A stretch of 64,000 nt of DNA from Micromonospora_I sp040659735 (GCF_040659735.1 NZ_JBFANZ010000001.1:186001-250000), one strand, 5' to 3'; shown: positions 41,867 to 51,053, counted from the stretch's first letter. The notes: a model not told the origin generated them from the sequence alone. Translations and numbers: made by a program.

Positions 41867-42070
41867 TCAGAGCGCGCGGATGTTCTCCGCCTGCGGGCCC
41901 TTCTGGCCCTGCGTGATCTCGAACTCGACGCGCTGGTTCTCGTCCAGGCTGCGGTAGCCGGAGGTCTGGATCGCGGAGAAGTGGGCGAAGACGTCAGCGC
42001 CGCCGCCGTCCGGGGTGATGAAGCCGAAGCCCTTGTCAGCGTTGAACCACTTGACGGTGCCAATTGCCAT
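41867..42070 (-). CDS. cold-shock protein
   Basis: A 67-residue OB-fold RNA chaperone. RNP1 is KGFGFI (13-18) and RNP2 is VFAHF (27-31). ATG 42070 is 10 bases after GAGGAG. It melts RNA secondary structure; the next gene on the strand is a DEAD-box helicase, a partnership often seen in cold response. A long 5' leader (over 100 bases) is likely. Confidence 0.95.
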   Translation of the reverse strand: MAIGTVKWFNADKGFGFITPDGGGADVFAHFSAIQTSGYRSLDENQRVEFEITQGQKGPQAENIRAL

Positions 42071-42206
42071 TTGTGTTCGTCTCCTCGACGGAACGATCGA
42101 ACCCGAGATTGTCTGCGGGTCGATGAGAGAGTCCGCGCCGTGTGCGCGGATCTGACGTCGCCGTCATGATCACCCGGACCGGAGCCTTCTCCGGATACAA
42201 CAAAGA

Positions 42207-42234
42207 GCGCCTGGGGTCACAATCCCTCAGGCGC
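42207..42234 (-). terminator. adnB terminator and csp promoter region
   Basis: GCGCCTG-GGG...CCC-AGGCGC, a 28-base hairpin followed by TCTTTGTTGT on the minus strand, 100 bases after the adnB stop. Within it, TTGTGA and then TTGTAT 16 bases on could form the cold-shock promoter. Confidence 0.6.
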
Positions 42235-42338
42235 ACATGAACTCTGTCACTGGGAACCAAAACTGCAACCTGCCGAGGATAGCACGTATCCAACGACAGA
42301 GCCCAGCCCCAACAGGTGGGGGCCATGACGGCGATGAA

Positions 42339-45300
42339 TCAGGAGCCGTCGGAAAGCTCCGGCAGCCCGGCGACGAGAGCGGCCAATCCGTCCACGTCGA
42401 GCAGGTCGGCCGGACGCACCGTGGCCCCCTCCCGCACATAGTGGAACGCCGCCCGCACGTGCGTCACCGGCACGCCGGCCAGCTCGGCCCAGGCCAGGCG
42501 GTAGGCGGCCAACTGCACGGCCGCCGCGGCCGCCTCCGCCCCGTCGGGCCGGCGCCCGGTCTTCCAGTCGACCACGTCGAAGCGTCCACCCGGATCGGCG
42601 AAGACCGCGTCCATCCGACCCCGCACCACCACCCCCGCGATCGCCGTGGCGAACGGCACCTCCACCTCGACCGGCGCCCGGTCGGCCCACTCGCTCGCCA
42701 GGAACCGCTCCTGCAGCTCCAGCAGCGCGTCGTCCGGGGCGGCGTCCTCGTCGGCGGCACCCGGCAACTCGTCCACATCCAGCAGCCGCTCCGCGCCGAA
42801 ACGCTGCTCCAGCCACGCGTGGAACGCGGTGCCGCGCCGGGCGTACGGATCGGGGCGGGACGGGAGTGGGCGGCGCAGCGACCGGGCCAGCGCATACGGG
42901 TCACGGCGCAGCGCGACGAGCTGCGACACCGAAAGGTGATCGGGAAGCGCGACCTCGACCGGCCCCACGCGTTGGGTGAGACGCTCCCGTTCGGCGAGGA
43001 GCAACTCGGTCTCCTGCCGCCACCGCGCCACATCCGGGTCCGCCTCTCCCCCGGCCACCTCGCCCTCGGCCTCGCCGTCGACGCCCTCCCCGGCAGGGCT
43101 CTCCCGATCATCGACGGCGTCGTCGTCGCGCGACGGGGCGTCCGGGCCGGCTGACATGAGCTGCCGGACCAGGACCGCCGCCTCCGCCACCAACGGGCGT
43201 CGGATTCCGAGCGGGTCCGCCGGCCACTCCGCGCGTACGGTCAGCGCGCTCGTCGGGTTGGTGGAGTCCGGGGTCGGCTCGGGCGCCCAGACGTCGACGA
43301 CGCCGTCCCCCGCCCGGCAGCGCTCCGCCACCTCCTCCAGAAACACCGACGGTCCGCGGGGCTTCTTGACCCCCTCACCCCACCAGTAACCGGAGCAGAG
43401 CAGCAGCCGGCGCGGCCGGGTCACCGCGACGTACGCCAGCCGGCGCTCCTCGCGCTCGTCGTGCTCGTGCCAGCGGTCGCCGAAGTCGGTCAGCGCCCGG
43501 GCCACCTCGCGCTGGTCCTCCGCCTCGTCGAGGTCGAGGCGGGGCAGGCCGTCGGCGTCACCGCGCAGCGGGAACGGCAGCACGCCGAGGCCGTAGAGAT
43601 AGTGGTCCGAGCCGCGGACCGGGCCCGGCCAGACGCTGCGGGTCAGTCCGGCCACCGAGACGACGTCCCACTCCAGCCCCTTGGCGGCGTGCGCGGTGAG
43701 GATCTGCACCGCCCCCTCGACCACCTCGACCTCGCCGGGCGCGAGCCCCCGCTCCTCGTCCTCGGCGGCGGCCAGGAACGCGAGAAAACCGGCGAGAGCC
43801 CCGCCCTCGGAGTCGCTGGCGAAGCGGACCGCCACGTCGCCGAGCGCGTCGAGGTGACCGCGGGCCAGTCCGGCGTCGCCTCCCCGGCCGTCGCTGCCGG
43901 CGCGGACGGCCACCTCGACGTCGAGTCCGATGGTGCGCTCGACGTCGGCGACCAGGTCGGGCAGGGGCTGGTCGAGCCGGTATCGCAGCAGCGCGAGCTC
44001 CCGGCCGTACGCCCGCAGCCGGGCGTAGCCCTCCGCCGAATAGGTCTGCGGCGGCCCCAGGTCGGCCAGTGCCTCGACCAGGGTGGCCTCGTCGAGCCGA
44101 TCCGTGACGATTTCGGGCTCGTCGTCCGGGCCACGGCCGACCTGCCGGCGCGCGGCAGCGATCGATTTCGCGCGGCGGTGCAGCGCCACGAGGTCACGGG
44201 GACCGATCCGCCAACGGGCGCCGGTGAGCAGTCGGAGCAGCGAGGCGCCGTCGGTGGGGTCGGCGAGCACCCGCAGCGTGCAGACGACGTCGCGGACCTC
44301 TGGGGTGTCGAGCAGTCCACCGAGCCCGACCACCTCGACCGGGAGCCCCCGGGCCCGCAGGGCGGCCTCGATCGCCGGGATCTGACTGCGCAGCCGGACC
44401 AGCACCGCGCTCGTGGGGCGCAGCTCCAGCGGAATCTGCTCGGGGGTGGCACCGGCCATCCGGGACGCGCCCCGCCAGGCGGCGAGCATGCTGTCGCCGA
44501 TCCAGTCGGCCTCGTCCTCGAAGGTCTGCAGCAGTGCGCAATGGACCGTGCCGCCGGACCTGCCGCGCGCGGTGCGACCCGGAATGGGGTCGTCGACCCG
44601 GCCGGCCGCGGCGAGTTCCGCCACGCGCGCCCCGGCCTCCCGCAGCGGCGTCGAGAGCCCGTTGGCGACGCCGAGGATCTCCGGCCGGTTGCGCCAACTG
44701 GTGGTCAGGGTCAGCGTCCGGGCGGCAGCGCCCCCCAGCCGCGCGAACTCTCCGGGGAACCGGTCGAGCGTGCCCGCGCTCGCCCCCCGCCATCCGTAGA
44801 TCGACTGGCACGGGTCTCCGACGGCGGTGACCGGGTGGCCGCCGGCGTAGAGCGAGCGGAGGAGCACCACCTGGGCATGGCTGGTGTCCTGGTATTCGTC
44901 GAGCAGCACCACCCGGTAGCGCTCGCGCTCGACCTCGCCGACCTCGGGATGGTCGCGCGCCACGAGGGCCGCCCGCGCCATCTGGTCGCCGAAGTCCATC
45001 GCCTCGAAGCCCTGCTTGCGCTGGTCGTAGGCGCGCACCAGCGGCAGCAGGCGCAACCGGAGCTGCTGGACGGAGAGCGCGCGGCGCACGTCGGCGTAGA
45101 CCTTGCCGGGCCGCGACTGCACGTCCGCGAAGAACCTGCCGGTCCAGGCCGCCAGCTCATCGGGGGTCACCAGGTGCTCGGCCAGCTCTCCGGCGAGCGC
45201 CAGGATCCCGTCGGTCACCGTGCTCGGCATCCGGTCCACATCGGACATGTCGCCGTTGTAGTTGCGGACCAGCATGTCGACGATCTGCCAGCGGGACGCC

Positions 45301-45776
45301 TCGGTGAGCAGTCGGGTGGTGGGTTCGAAGCCGGCCCGCAGCCCGTGCTCCGTGACGACCCGGGCGGCGTACGAGTGGTAGGTGGCGACCGTCGGCTCAC
45401 CGCTGAGCAGGTCGTCGCCGGGATCGCGCCCTTCCCGACCCAGTCGGCGCACCAGTTGCCCGAGCCGCATCCGGATGCGGTGGGCCAACTCGCCGGCGGC
45501 CTTGCGGGTGAAGGTGAGCCCGAGGATCTGCTCCGGTCGGGCGTAGCCGTTGGCGACGAGCCACACCACGCGCGCCGCCATGGTCTCGGTCTTGCCCGAG
45601 CCGGCCCCGGCGACCACGAGCAGCGGCTCCACCGGCGACGCGATGATCGCGGCCTGTTCGGCGGTCGGCGCGTGCAGCCGCAGCAGACGGGCGAGCTCCA
45701 GCGGCGTGTAGCGCGGACCGGCGTCGGCGGCGCGCCGCGGCGGGGGCGCCGCGGTGAACAGGGACGGCTGGGTCAC
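42339..45776 (-). CDS. adnB: AdnB: lead motor and nuclease subunit of AdnAB
   Basis: A 1145-residue UvrD-like helicase fused to a RecB-type nuclease. Walker A is AGAGSGKTET (near 50), Walker B VVLLDEYQDTS, with TLTTSWRNRP, AHAAKGLEWDVV and VAVTRPRR. The C-terminal nuclease has GRMDAVFADPGGRFDVVDWKTGRRP with the catalytic D and K. An acidic insert (about 930-970) precedes the nuclease. AdnAB is the actinobacterial end-resection motor-nuclease, homologous to M. tuberculosis Rv3201c. GTG 45776 overlaps the adnA stop by four bases, so the subunits are coupled in translation. Confidence 0.93.
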   Translation of the reverse strand: MTQPSLFTAAPPPRRAADAGPRYTPLELARLLRLHAPTAEQAAIIASPVEPLLVVAGAGSGKTETMAARVVWLVANGYARPEQILGLTFTRKAAGELAHRIRMRLGQLVRRLGREGRDPGDDLLSGEPTVATYHSYAARVVTEHGLRAGFEPTTRLLTEASRWQIVDMLVRNYNGDMSDVDRMPSTVTDGILALAGELAEHLVTPDELAAWTGRFFADVQSRPGKVYADVRRALSVQQLRLRLLPLVRAYDQRKQGFEAMDFGDQMARAALVARDHPEVGEVERERYRVVLLDEYQDTSHAQVVLLRSLYAGGHPVTAVGDPCQSIYGWRGASAGTLDRFPGEFARLGGAAARTLTLTTSWRNRPEILGVANGLSTPLREAGARVAELAAAGRVDDPIPGRTARGRSGGTVHCALLQTFEDEADWIGDSMLAAWRGASRMAGATPEQIPLELRPTSAVLVRLRSQIPAIEAALRARGLPVEVVGLGGLLDTPEVRDVVCTLRVLADPTDGASLLRLLTGARWRIGPRDLVALHRRAKSIAAARRQVGRGPDDEPEIVTDRLDEATLVEALADLGPPQTYSAEGYARLRAYGRELALLRYRLDQPLPDLVADVERTIGLDVEVAVRAGSDGRGGDAGLARGHLDALGDVAVRFASDSEGGALAGFLAFLAAAEDEERGLAPGEVEVVEGAVQILTAHAAKGLEWDVVSVAGLTRSVWPGPVRGSDHYLYGLGVLPFPLRGDADGLPRLDLDEAEDQREVARALTDFGDRWHEHDEREERRLAYVAVTRPRRLLLCSGYWWGEGVKKPRGPSVFLEEVAERCRAGDGVVDVWAPEPTPDSTNPTSALTVRAEWPADPLGIRRPLVAEAAVLVRQLMSAGPDAPSRDDDAVDDRESPAGEGVDGEAEGEVAGGEADPDVARWRQETELLLAERERLTQRVGPVEVALPDHLSVSQLVALRRDPYALARSLRRPLPSRPDPYARRGTAFHAWLEQRFGAERLLDVDELPGAADEDAAPDDALLELQERFLASEWADRAPVEVEVPFATAIAGVVVRGRMDAVFADPGGRFDVVDWKTGRRPDGAEAAAAAVQLAAYRLAWAELAGVPVTHVRAAFHYVREGATVRPADLLDVDGLAALVAGLPELSDGS

Positions 45777-48700
45777 GCCCGCTCCCCGCCTTGTTCGCGA
45801 TATGTCGGCGGCTCCACGACCTGGCGCCCCTTTCCGGAGACGGGACAGCTGGTTCGCACGGGACAGACGCGGCACTTGGAGTTGACCACGGCCGCGAAGG
45901 TGGACGCCGCCATGGTGTCGGCGGTGCGTCGCACCATCGCACCGGCCCAGCCGGCCTCCTCGCCCTCCCCGAGCGCGGCCTGGGCCTGCTCCTTCGCCTC
46001 CTTCGCGGTCGTGCCGAGCTGCACCAGCGCCGCCCCGCCGGACTCGTCGCCGAACTCGGCGAACGCCCCGGCCTCCACGGCGGCCTGGTAGGCCCCGAGC
46101 TGCGGATGCTCGGTCAGCTCGGCGGCGGTCACCGCCGTCGACTTGCCGGTCTTGAGGTCGATCACCACCAGCCGTCCCTCGGCGTCCACCTCGAGCCGGT
46201 CGACGCGGCCGGTCAGCTCGATCGGCCGCTGCGGATCGTCGAGGCGGACGGCGAACTCGTGCTCGATCGCGAGCAGTCGCCGGGGGTTGGCGGCGAGCCA
46301 GCGCAGCAGCTTGTCGACCATCGCCTCGGCACGGGACAGCTCCGCCCCGGCCATCCAGCGCGCCGCGAGGTCGATCGCGTCGAACCGGGCCGCCACGTAT
46401 TCCAGCAGCTGCCCCCGGTCGGCGCTGGCGTCCTCGGCCAGCATCGCCGCCGCGTGCACGAGGTTGCCCACGCCCTGCGCGGAACTCGACGGACCGCTCC
46501 CCCCGTGCTTCTCCAGCAGCCAGCGCAGGCTGCACCGCAGCGCGCTCTCCATTGTGGAGGGGGTCACCTTGACCGGGTCCCCCTCATCGACGAGCGGCCG
46601 GTCATCGGAGAGCGCGCGCAGCCCCCACCAGTCGTCCGGGTGCGCCCCGGCGACGCCGGCGACGGCGAGGCGGGCCAGCTCGGCGGCGGCCGCGCGCCGT
46701 CGGGCCTGTCCCGCGGACGGGTCGGTCACCGCGGTGCGCAGCTCCGCGACGAGCGCCGCGAGGGTGAGCGCGCGGGGCGGGCGACCCACCGGCAGCTCCC
46801 CCGGCTCGGCCGGCTCGGTCCCGCCGTCACCCGGCTCGCCGTCGGCCCCCGACGCACCCTCGCCCGACGCGCTCTCCACCGGCCGCACCGGTCCGCCGTC
46901 CGGTGGCGGGCCGTCGCCCCCTTCCGTCGGCGGCGCCCCGGCCGCACCCAGCTCGTACAGGAACCGGCTGGGCTGCTCCTCCTGGTCGACCCCGCCGACC
47001 GCGGTCGAGGCGACCGCGGTCACCAGCAGCCGCCGCCGCGCGCGGGTCGCCGCGACGTAGAACAACCGGCGCTCCTCGTCGAGCAGCGCCGAGGTCTGGC
47101 CGACCAGTGACGCGGCGACGCCGGCACCCTCGGCCCGCCCGGCGAGAACGTCGACGAGGCGCTCGGAGCCGAGCAGGCTGCCCCGCAGCCGCAGATCGGG
47201 CCAGATCCCCTCCTGCACGCCGGCGATCGCCACCAGGTCCCATTCCAGACCCTTGGCGGCGTGCGCGGTGAGCAGACGTACGGTCTCGCCGCGGTCGGCG
47301 CTGGGCGCGAGGGTGTCGGCCGGCAGTTGCTGACCGAGCACATGCTCGAGGAAGACCTCGGTGCGCGCGCCGGGCAGCCGGTCCACGAACCGCGCCGCCG
47401 CGTCGAAGAGCACGACCACGGCGTCGAGGTCACGGTCGGCTGCGACGGCACGCCACCGTGCCCCGCCGTCCCCCTCACTGGTCGCGGCCCGGGCGCGCGA
47501 GATCGCGCCGAACCAGCGATCGGCGAGGCCGGTCGCCCGCCACACCGCCCACAGCACGTCCTCGGCGGTCGCACCGGGCGCGGCGGCCGCCTCCCGGGCG
47601 CTGGCCAGCAGCCCCGCGACGGCCTGCGCGGGGGCGGCCCAGCGCCGTTCGACGGCTGCCAGCTCGGCCGGGTCGCGCAGCGCGTCGACCAGCAGCTCGC
47701 CGGAGGGGCGCCGATCATCCGCGGCGAGCGCGAGCGCCCGGAGCCCCTGACGCAGCCGTCGCTCGGCGAGCGGATCCGCATTGCCGAGCGGCGAGTGCAG
47801 CAGCGCGACGGCCGCCTCCTCGTCGAGCCGCTCGGGCTCCAGGGCACAGCGCAGCAGAAGCAGCAGCGGCGCCACCGCGGGTTGCAGGTGCAGCGGCAGG
47901 TCCTCGGCGTGCACGATGGCCGGCACCCCGGCCGCGTGCAGGGCCCGCTGCAACGGCGGCAGCTGCAACGAGGTCGACCGCACGATCACGGCCATCCGCG
48001 ACCACGGCACGCCGTCGAGCAGGTGCGCCGCGCGGAGCGCGTGGGCCAGGTACGCCGACTCGCCCGTGCGGGAGCGGAAGGTGCGGACGTCGACCGTTGC
48101 CGGGACGGCGTCGGGCAGCGGCCGCAGGTCACGGTGCCCGATCGGCCCGCGGAGCCGGCGGGCCAGCCGCCGGGTCACGTCGAGCAGCCCCGGGCCGCTG
48201 CGGTAGGACGTGGTGAGCGTGATGCTGCGGGCCACGGCGCCGGAGGCGGTGCGGAAGCGGTGCGGGAAGCCGCCGACGATCGCGGGGTCGGCGCCCCGGA
48301 ATGCGTACGTCGAGGAGTCCGGGTCCGCGAAGGCGATCAGCGGCTTGCCGCCGCCGGCGACGAGCGTGAGCAGGTCGATCTGGGCCGGGTCGGTGTCGGC
48401 GAGCTCGTCGACGTAGACGTACGACAGTCGGCGCCGCTCGGCGTCGAGCAGCGCCGGGTCGTCGGTGAGCAGCCCGGCCGCGGCCCGGACCAGCTCGGCG
48501 TTGTCGTAGGCGACCGAGCCACGGGTGGTCACGTCGCGCAGGGCGAGCACCGCGACGTATTCGCGCAGGAACCGGGCGGCGGCCGGCCAGTCCGCGCGCC
48601 CCAGCCGCTCTCCCAGCCGGGCCAGCTCGACCGGGCCGACGCCCCGCTCGGCCGCGCGTTGCATGAGGTCGCGGAGCTGGGCGGCGAAGGCCCGGGTGCG

Positions 48701-49180
48701 CAGTGCCGGGCGCAGATCCTCGGGCCAGCCGATCGGGTCGGCCGCGGCGTCCTCGCCGGCCACGTCGAGCAGCTCACGGATGATCAGGTCCTGCTCGGGG
48801 CCGGTCAGCAGCCGCGGTGAGGGCTCGCCCCGCTCGGCGGCGGCGCGACGCAGGAGACCGAACGCGTAGGCGGGAAAGGTGCGAACCAGTGGCTCGTGCA
48901 CGACGCGTCGGCCGACGCCCGCGATCCGCGCCTCGATGCGGTGCCGCAGGGCGGTCGCGCCGCGGCGGCCGAAGGTGAGCACGAGGATGCGCTCCGGATC
49001 CGTGCCCTCGGCGACCCGGGCGGCGACGGCCTCGACCAGCGTGCCGGTCTTGCCGGTGCCCGGTCCGCCGACGACCAGCAGCGGCCCGGCGGTGTGCGCG
49101 ACGACCTCCCGCTGCACGGGGTCGTCGACGCGCGCCGGCGCGGCCTCGGCCGGCCGACGGACCAGCCGGTACGCCTGCAT
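45773..49180 (-). CDS. adnA: AdnA: motor, nuclease and Fe-S subunit of AdnAB
   Basis: A 1135-residue partner of AdnB. Walker A is GGPGTGKTGT (near 40). Walker B is the variant YVYVDELADTDPAQ, consistent with the weaker motor of AdnA. The nuclease domain carries RVDRLEVDAEGRLVVIDLKTGKS, and cysteines at ESALRC and KCRVCPVRTSC mark the iron-sulfur cluster. A long Gly/Pro-rich linker (about 740-790) joins the domains. ATG 49180. Homologous to Rv3202c. Confidence 0.93.
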   Translation of the reverse strand: MQAYRLVRRPAEAAPARVDDPVQREVVAHTAGPLLVVGGPGTGKTGTLVEAVAARVAEGTDPERILVLTFGRRGATALRHRIEARIAGVGRRVVHEPLVRTFPAYAFGLLRRAAAERGEPSPRLLTGPEQDLIIRELLDVAGEDAAADPIGWPEDLRPALRTRAFAAQLRDLMQRAAERGVGPVELARLGERLGRADWPAAARFLREYVAVLALRDVTTRGSVAYDNAELVRAAAGLLTDDPALLDAERRRLSYVYVDELADTDPAQIDLLTLVAGGGKPLIAFADPDSSTYAFRGADPAIVGGFPHRFRTASGAVARSITLTTSYRSGPGLLDVTRRLARRLRGPIGHRDLRPLPDAVPATVDVRTFRSRTGESAYLAHALRAAHLLDGVPWSRMAVIVRSTSLQLPPLQRALHAAGVPAIVHAEDLPLHLQPAVAPLLLLLRCALEPERLDEEAAVALLHSPLGNADPLAERRLRQGLRALALAADDRRPSGELLVDALRDPAELAAVERRWAAPAQAVAGLLASAREAAAAPGATAEDVLWAVWRATGLADRWFGAISRARAATSEGDGGARWRAVAADRDLDAVVVLFDAAARFVDRLPGARTEVFLEHVLGQQLPADTLAPSADRGETVRLLTAHAAKGLEWDLVAIAGVQEGIWPDLRLRGSLLGSERLVDVLAGRAEGAGVAASLVGQTSALLDEERRLFYVAATRARRRLLVTAVASTAVGGVDQEEQPSRFLYELGAAGAPPTEGGDGPPPDGGPVRPVESASGEGASGADGEPGDGGTEPAEPGELPVGRPPRALTLAALVAELRTAVTDPSAGQARRRAAAAELARLAVAGVAGAHPDDWWGLRALSDDRPLVDEGDPVKVTPSTMESALRCSLRWLLEKHGGSGPSSSAQGVGNLVHAAAMLAEDASADRGQLLEYVAARFDAIDLAARWMAGAELSRAEAMVDKLLRWLAANPRRLLAIEHEFAVRLDDPQRPIELTGRVDRLEVDAEGRLVVIDLKTGKSTAVTAAELTEHPQLGAYQAAVEAGAFAEFGDESGGAALVQLGTTAKEAKEQAQAALGEGEEAGWAGAMVRRTADTMAASTFAAVVNSKCRVCPVRTSCPVSGKGRQVVEPPTYREQGGERA

Positions 49181-49218
49181 CCGGCCATCTCACCATGCCG
49201 GTCCGACACCCCTGCCAT

Positions 49219-49267
49219 GAGGAAGGGCCCCTCGTCACGGATTTCCGTACCGGAAGGGGCCCTCCTC
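49219..49267. terminator. large hairpin between adnA promoter and LOG gene
   Basis: GAGGAAGGGCCCCT and AGGGGCCCTCCTC pair around a 22-base loop that itself contains ACGGATTTCCGT. It lies six bases after the stop of the LOG gene and is a probable terminator; no T-run follows. The arm sequence looks like a dispersed actinomycete repeat. Confidence 0.6.
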
Positions 49268-49272
49268 ACCTC

Positions 49273-49818
49273 TCAGGTGAGCTGGGTCTCGATCGCGTCG
49301 AGCGCGGCGGGCACCGAGTCGACCACGATCAACATCTCCAGGGCGGCCGGCCGGACGAACGCCGTGCCGGCGAGCCCGGCGAGCCAGTCGAGCAGGCCGC
49401 GGTAGAACCCGTCGGTGTCCACCAGCACGACGGGCTTCCGGTGCACGGCGAGGGTCGCCGTGGTCCAGACCTCGAACAGCTCGTCGAGCGTGCCGAGCCC
49501 GCCGGGAAGCGTGATGAAGGCGTCCGCTTTTTCGATCATGAGGGTCTTACGGCTGGCCATGCCGTCGGTGACCACCAGCTCGTCGGAGTGGGTGTCCGCG
49601 ACCTCCAGATCGACCAGCGCCTGCGGAATGACCCCCAGGGTGTACCCGCCGGCCGCGCGGGCGCCGTCGGCGAGGGCGCCCATCATGCCGACGCAGCCGC
49701 CGCCGGAGACCAGGCTGTGCCCCCGCCGGGCGATCTCCTCGCCGGTCGCGGTCGCGACGTCGAGCCAGGGTTGTTCGAGGGTGCGCGACGAGGCGCAGAA
49801 GACACAGATGGCGGCCAC
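49273..49818 (-). CDS. LOG-family nucleotide phosphoribohydrolase
   Basis: A 181-residue lysine-decarboxylase-like fold protein of the LOG type (TIGR00730). Motifs GGGCVGMMGALADGA and LPGGLGTLDELFEVWT (PGGxGTxxE) are intact, as are the ASRKTLMIEKADAF residues. These enzymes release free cytokinin bases or free nucleobase from nucleotide monophosphates. GTG 49818; upstream gene ends four bases earlier and encodes a larger relative. Native substrate unknown. Confidence 0.92.
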   Translation of the reverse strand: MAAICVFCASSRTLEQPWLDVATATGEEIARRGHSLVSGGGCVGMMGALADGARAAGGYTLGVIPQALVDLEVADTHSDELVVTDGMASRKTLMIEKADAFITLPGGLGTLDELFEVWTTATLAVHRKPVVLVDTDGFYRGLLDWLAGLAGTAFVRPAALEMLIVVDSVPAALDAIETQLT

Positions 49819-49822
49819 GCGG

Positions 49823-50674
49823 TCAGCGCTCCCGACTGTCGGTCGACGCCGCCCGCTGGTCGGCCTCGGTCGTGGCGACCGAGGTCTCCTGCAGGGCGTC
49901 CTGCTCGGCGGCGAGCGCCGCATCGGCCTCGACGATGTGCCGCACGGCCGCGTCGACATCGTCGGTGAGGTAGATCAGCTCGAGATCCGCCGGACCGATC
50001 TTGCCGTGCTCCCCCATCGTGTCCCGCAGCCAGTCGAGCAGGCCCTGCCAGTAGCTCACCCCCAACAGCACGACCGGGAAGCGGGTCACCTTGCCGGTCT
50101 GCACGAGGGTCAACGCCTCGAAGAGCTCGTCCATGGTGCCGAACCCGCCGGGGAGCACCGCGAACGCCTGCGCGTACTTGACGAACATGGTCTTGCGGGC
50201 GAAGAAGTAACGGAAATTGATGCCGACGTCGACGGCGTCGTTGAGCCCCTGCTCGAACGGGAGCTCGATGCCGAGCCCCACGGAGAGTCCGCCGGCCTCG
50301 ATCGCGCCCCGGTTGGCCGCCTCCATCACGCCGGGACCACCGCCGGTGATCACGGCGTACCCGGCGCGGGCGAGGGCCGCGCCGAGCTCCTCGGCCATCA
50401 GGCACTCCGGGCTCTCCGGTTTGCTCCGCGCCGAGCCGAAGACGCTGACCGCCGGAGGCAGATCGGCGAGCGTGTCGAAGCCCTCGACGAACTCGGAGAG
50501 GATGCGCAGCGCGCGCCACGCGTCCCTGGTCTTCCAGTCGCCGCGGGTGCGCGAGTCGAGGAGCCGCTGGTCGGCGGTGCTGACGGGAATTGACTCCCGC
50601 CGCAGCGTGACCGCGCCGCGGTGTCGTTCCGGCCCGGGGTGGCGGCCGTCATTCCGGCCGTTCGCGTGCTTCAT
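49823..50674 (-). CDS. larger LOG-family protein
   Basis: A 283-residue LOG protein with a 60-residue N-terminal extension and a Glu/Asp-rich C-terminal tail. Key motifs: VSVFGSARSKPES, TGGGPGVMEAANRGA, ARKTMFVKYAQAF and LPGGFGTMDELFEALTL. It belongs to the longer group of this family, often called TIGR00730 type 2 and linked to nucleotide turnover. ATG 50674 follows GGAG. It directly precedes the smaller LOG gene, which makes a tandem of two distinct paralogues. Confidence 0.9.
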   Translation of the reverse strand: MKHANGRNDGRHPGPERHRGAVTLRRESIPVSTADQRLLDSRTRGDWKTRDAWRALRILSEFVEGFDTLADLPPAVSVFGSARSKPESPECLMAEELGAALARAGYAVITGGGPGVMEAANRGAIEAGGLSVGLGIELPFEQGLNDAVDVGINFRYFFARKTMFVKYAQAFAVLPGGFGTMDELFEALTLVQTGKVTRFPVVLLGVSYWQGLLDWLRDTMGEHGKIGPADLELIYLTDDVDAAVRHIVEADAALAAEQDALQETSVATTEADQRAASTDSRER

Positions 50675-50807
50675 CCGCTCCACGGTAGTGCCGCCACGTC
50701 GGTCCCATGCCGAACCCGCCGTCACCGTGCGACGGGAATCCTCCCTCGCAGGAAGAAACATCGGATTCGCGGCAACCAAAACCGGTGCTCACGCGTCTTT
50801 AGTTTCA

Positions 50808-50820
50808 CATACTGGGTATG
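50808..50820. promoter_or_regulatory. CATAC-N3-GTATG palindrome, site 1
   Basis: CATACTGGGTATG, 49 bases before the small gene at 50869. The same CATAC-N3-GTATG arrangement recurs at 56702. Confidence 0.45.
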
Positions 50821-50868
50821 CACGGCGCCCGGCACCCCCGCCGGGCACCTTCGGGGGAGGGAGCAACC

Positions 50869-51030
50869 GTGATGATCCCTAGCGAGCTGGTCCGGCTTCG
50901 GCGTCAGATGCACCGACGGATCCGCGAGGTGGTGGCCGAACGTCGCATGGCGGTGGCGCAGCCATCCCGCGAGAGCGAGACGACCCAGGAACTCAGCCCG
51001 GTCGATCAAGGACCCATGCCCACGAGTTGA
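50869..51030 (+). CDS. small basic protein ending in a repeat element
   Basis: A 53-54 residue protein (GTG 50869 or ATG 50872) after a strong GGGGGAGGGAG. It reads MIPSELVRLRRQMHRRIREVVAERRMAVAQPSRES, a basic amphipathic helix, then an acidic turn. The last nine codons (VDQGPMPTS) lie inside palindromic element R5, so the C-terminus may have been altered by the repeat. No family recognised. Confidence 0.55.
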   Translation: MMIPSELVRLRRQMHRRIREVVAERRMAVAQPSRESETTQELSPVDQGPMPTS

Positions 51031-51053
51031 TCGTGCGCGCAGGTCCTTGATCG
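51003..51053. repeat. GATC palindrome element R5
   Basis: A 51-base member of the family: CGATCAAGGACC...GGTCCTTGATCG, with outer 12-base arms perfect and inner TGCGCGCACGA pairing partly. It overlaps the 3' end of the small gene and precedes the stop of dapE on the other strand. Confidence 0.8.

Noticed and set aside
43461..46091. Long plus-strand frame opposite adnB
   Set aside because: No conserved motifs; the minus strand encodes a complete helicase-nuclease.
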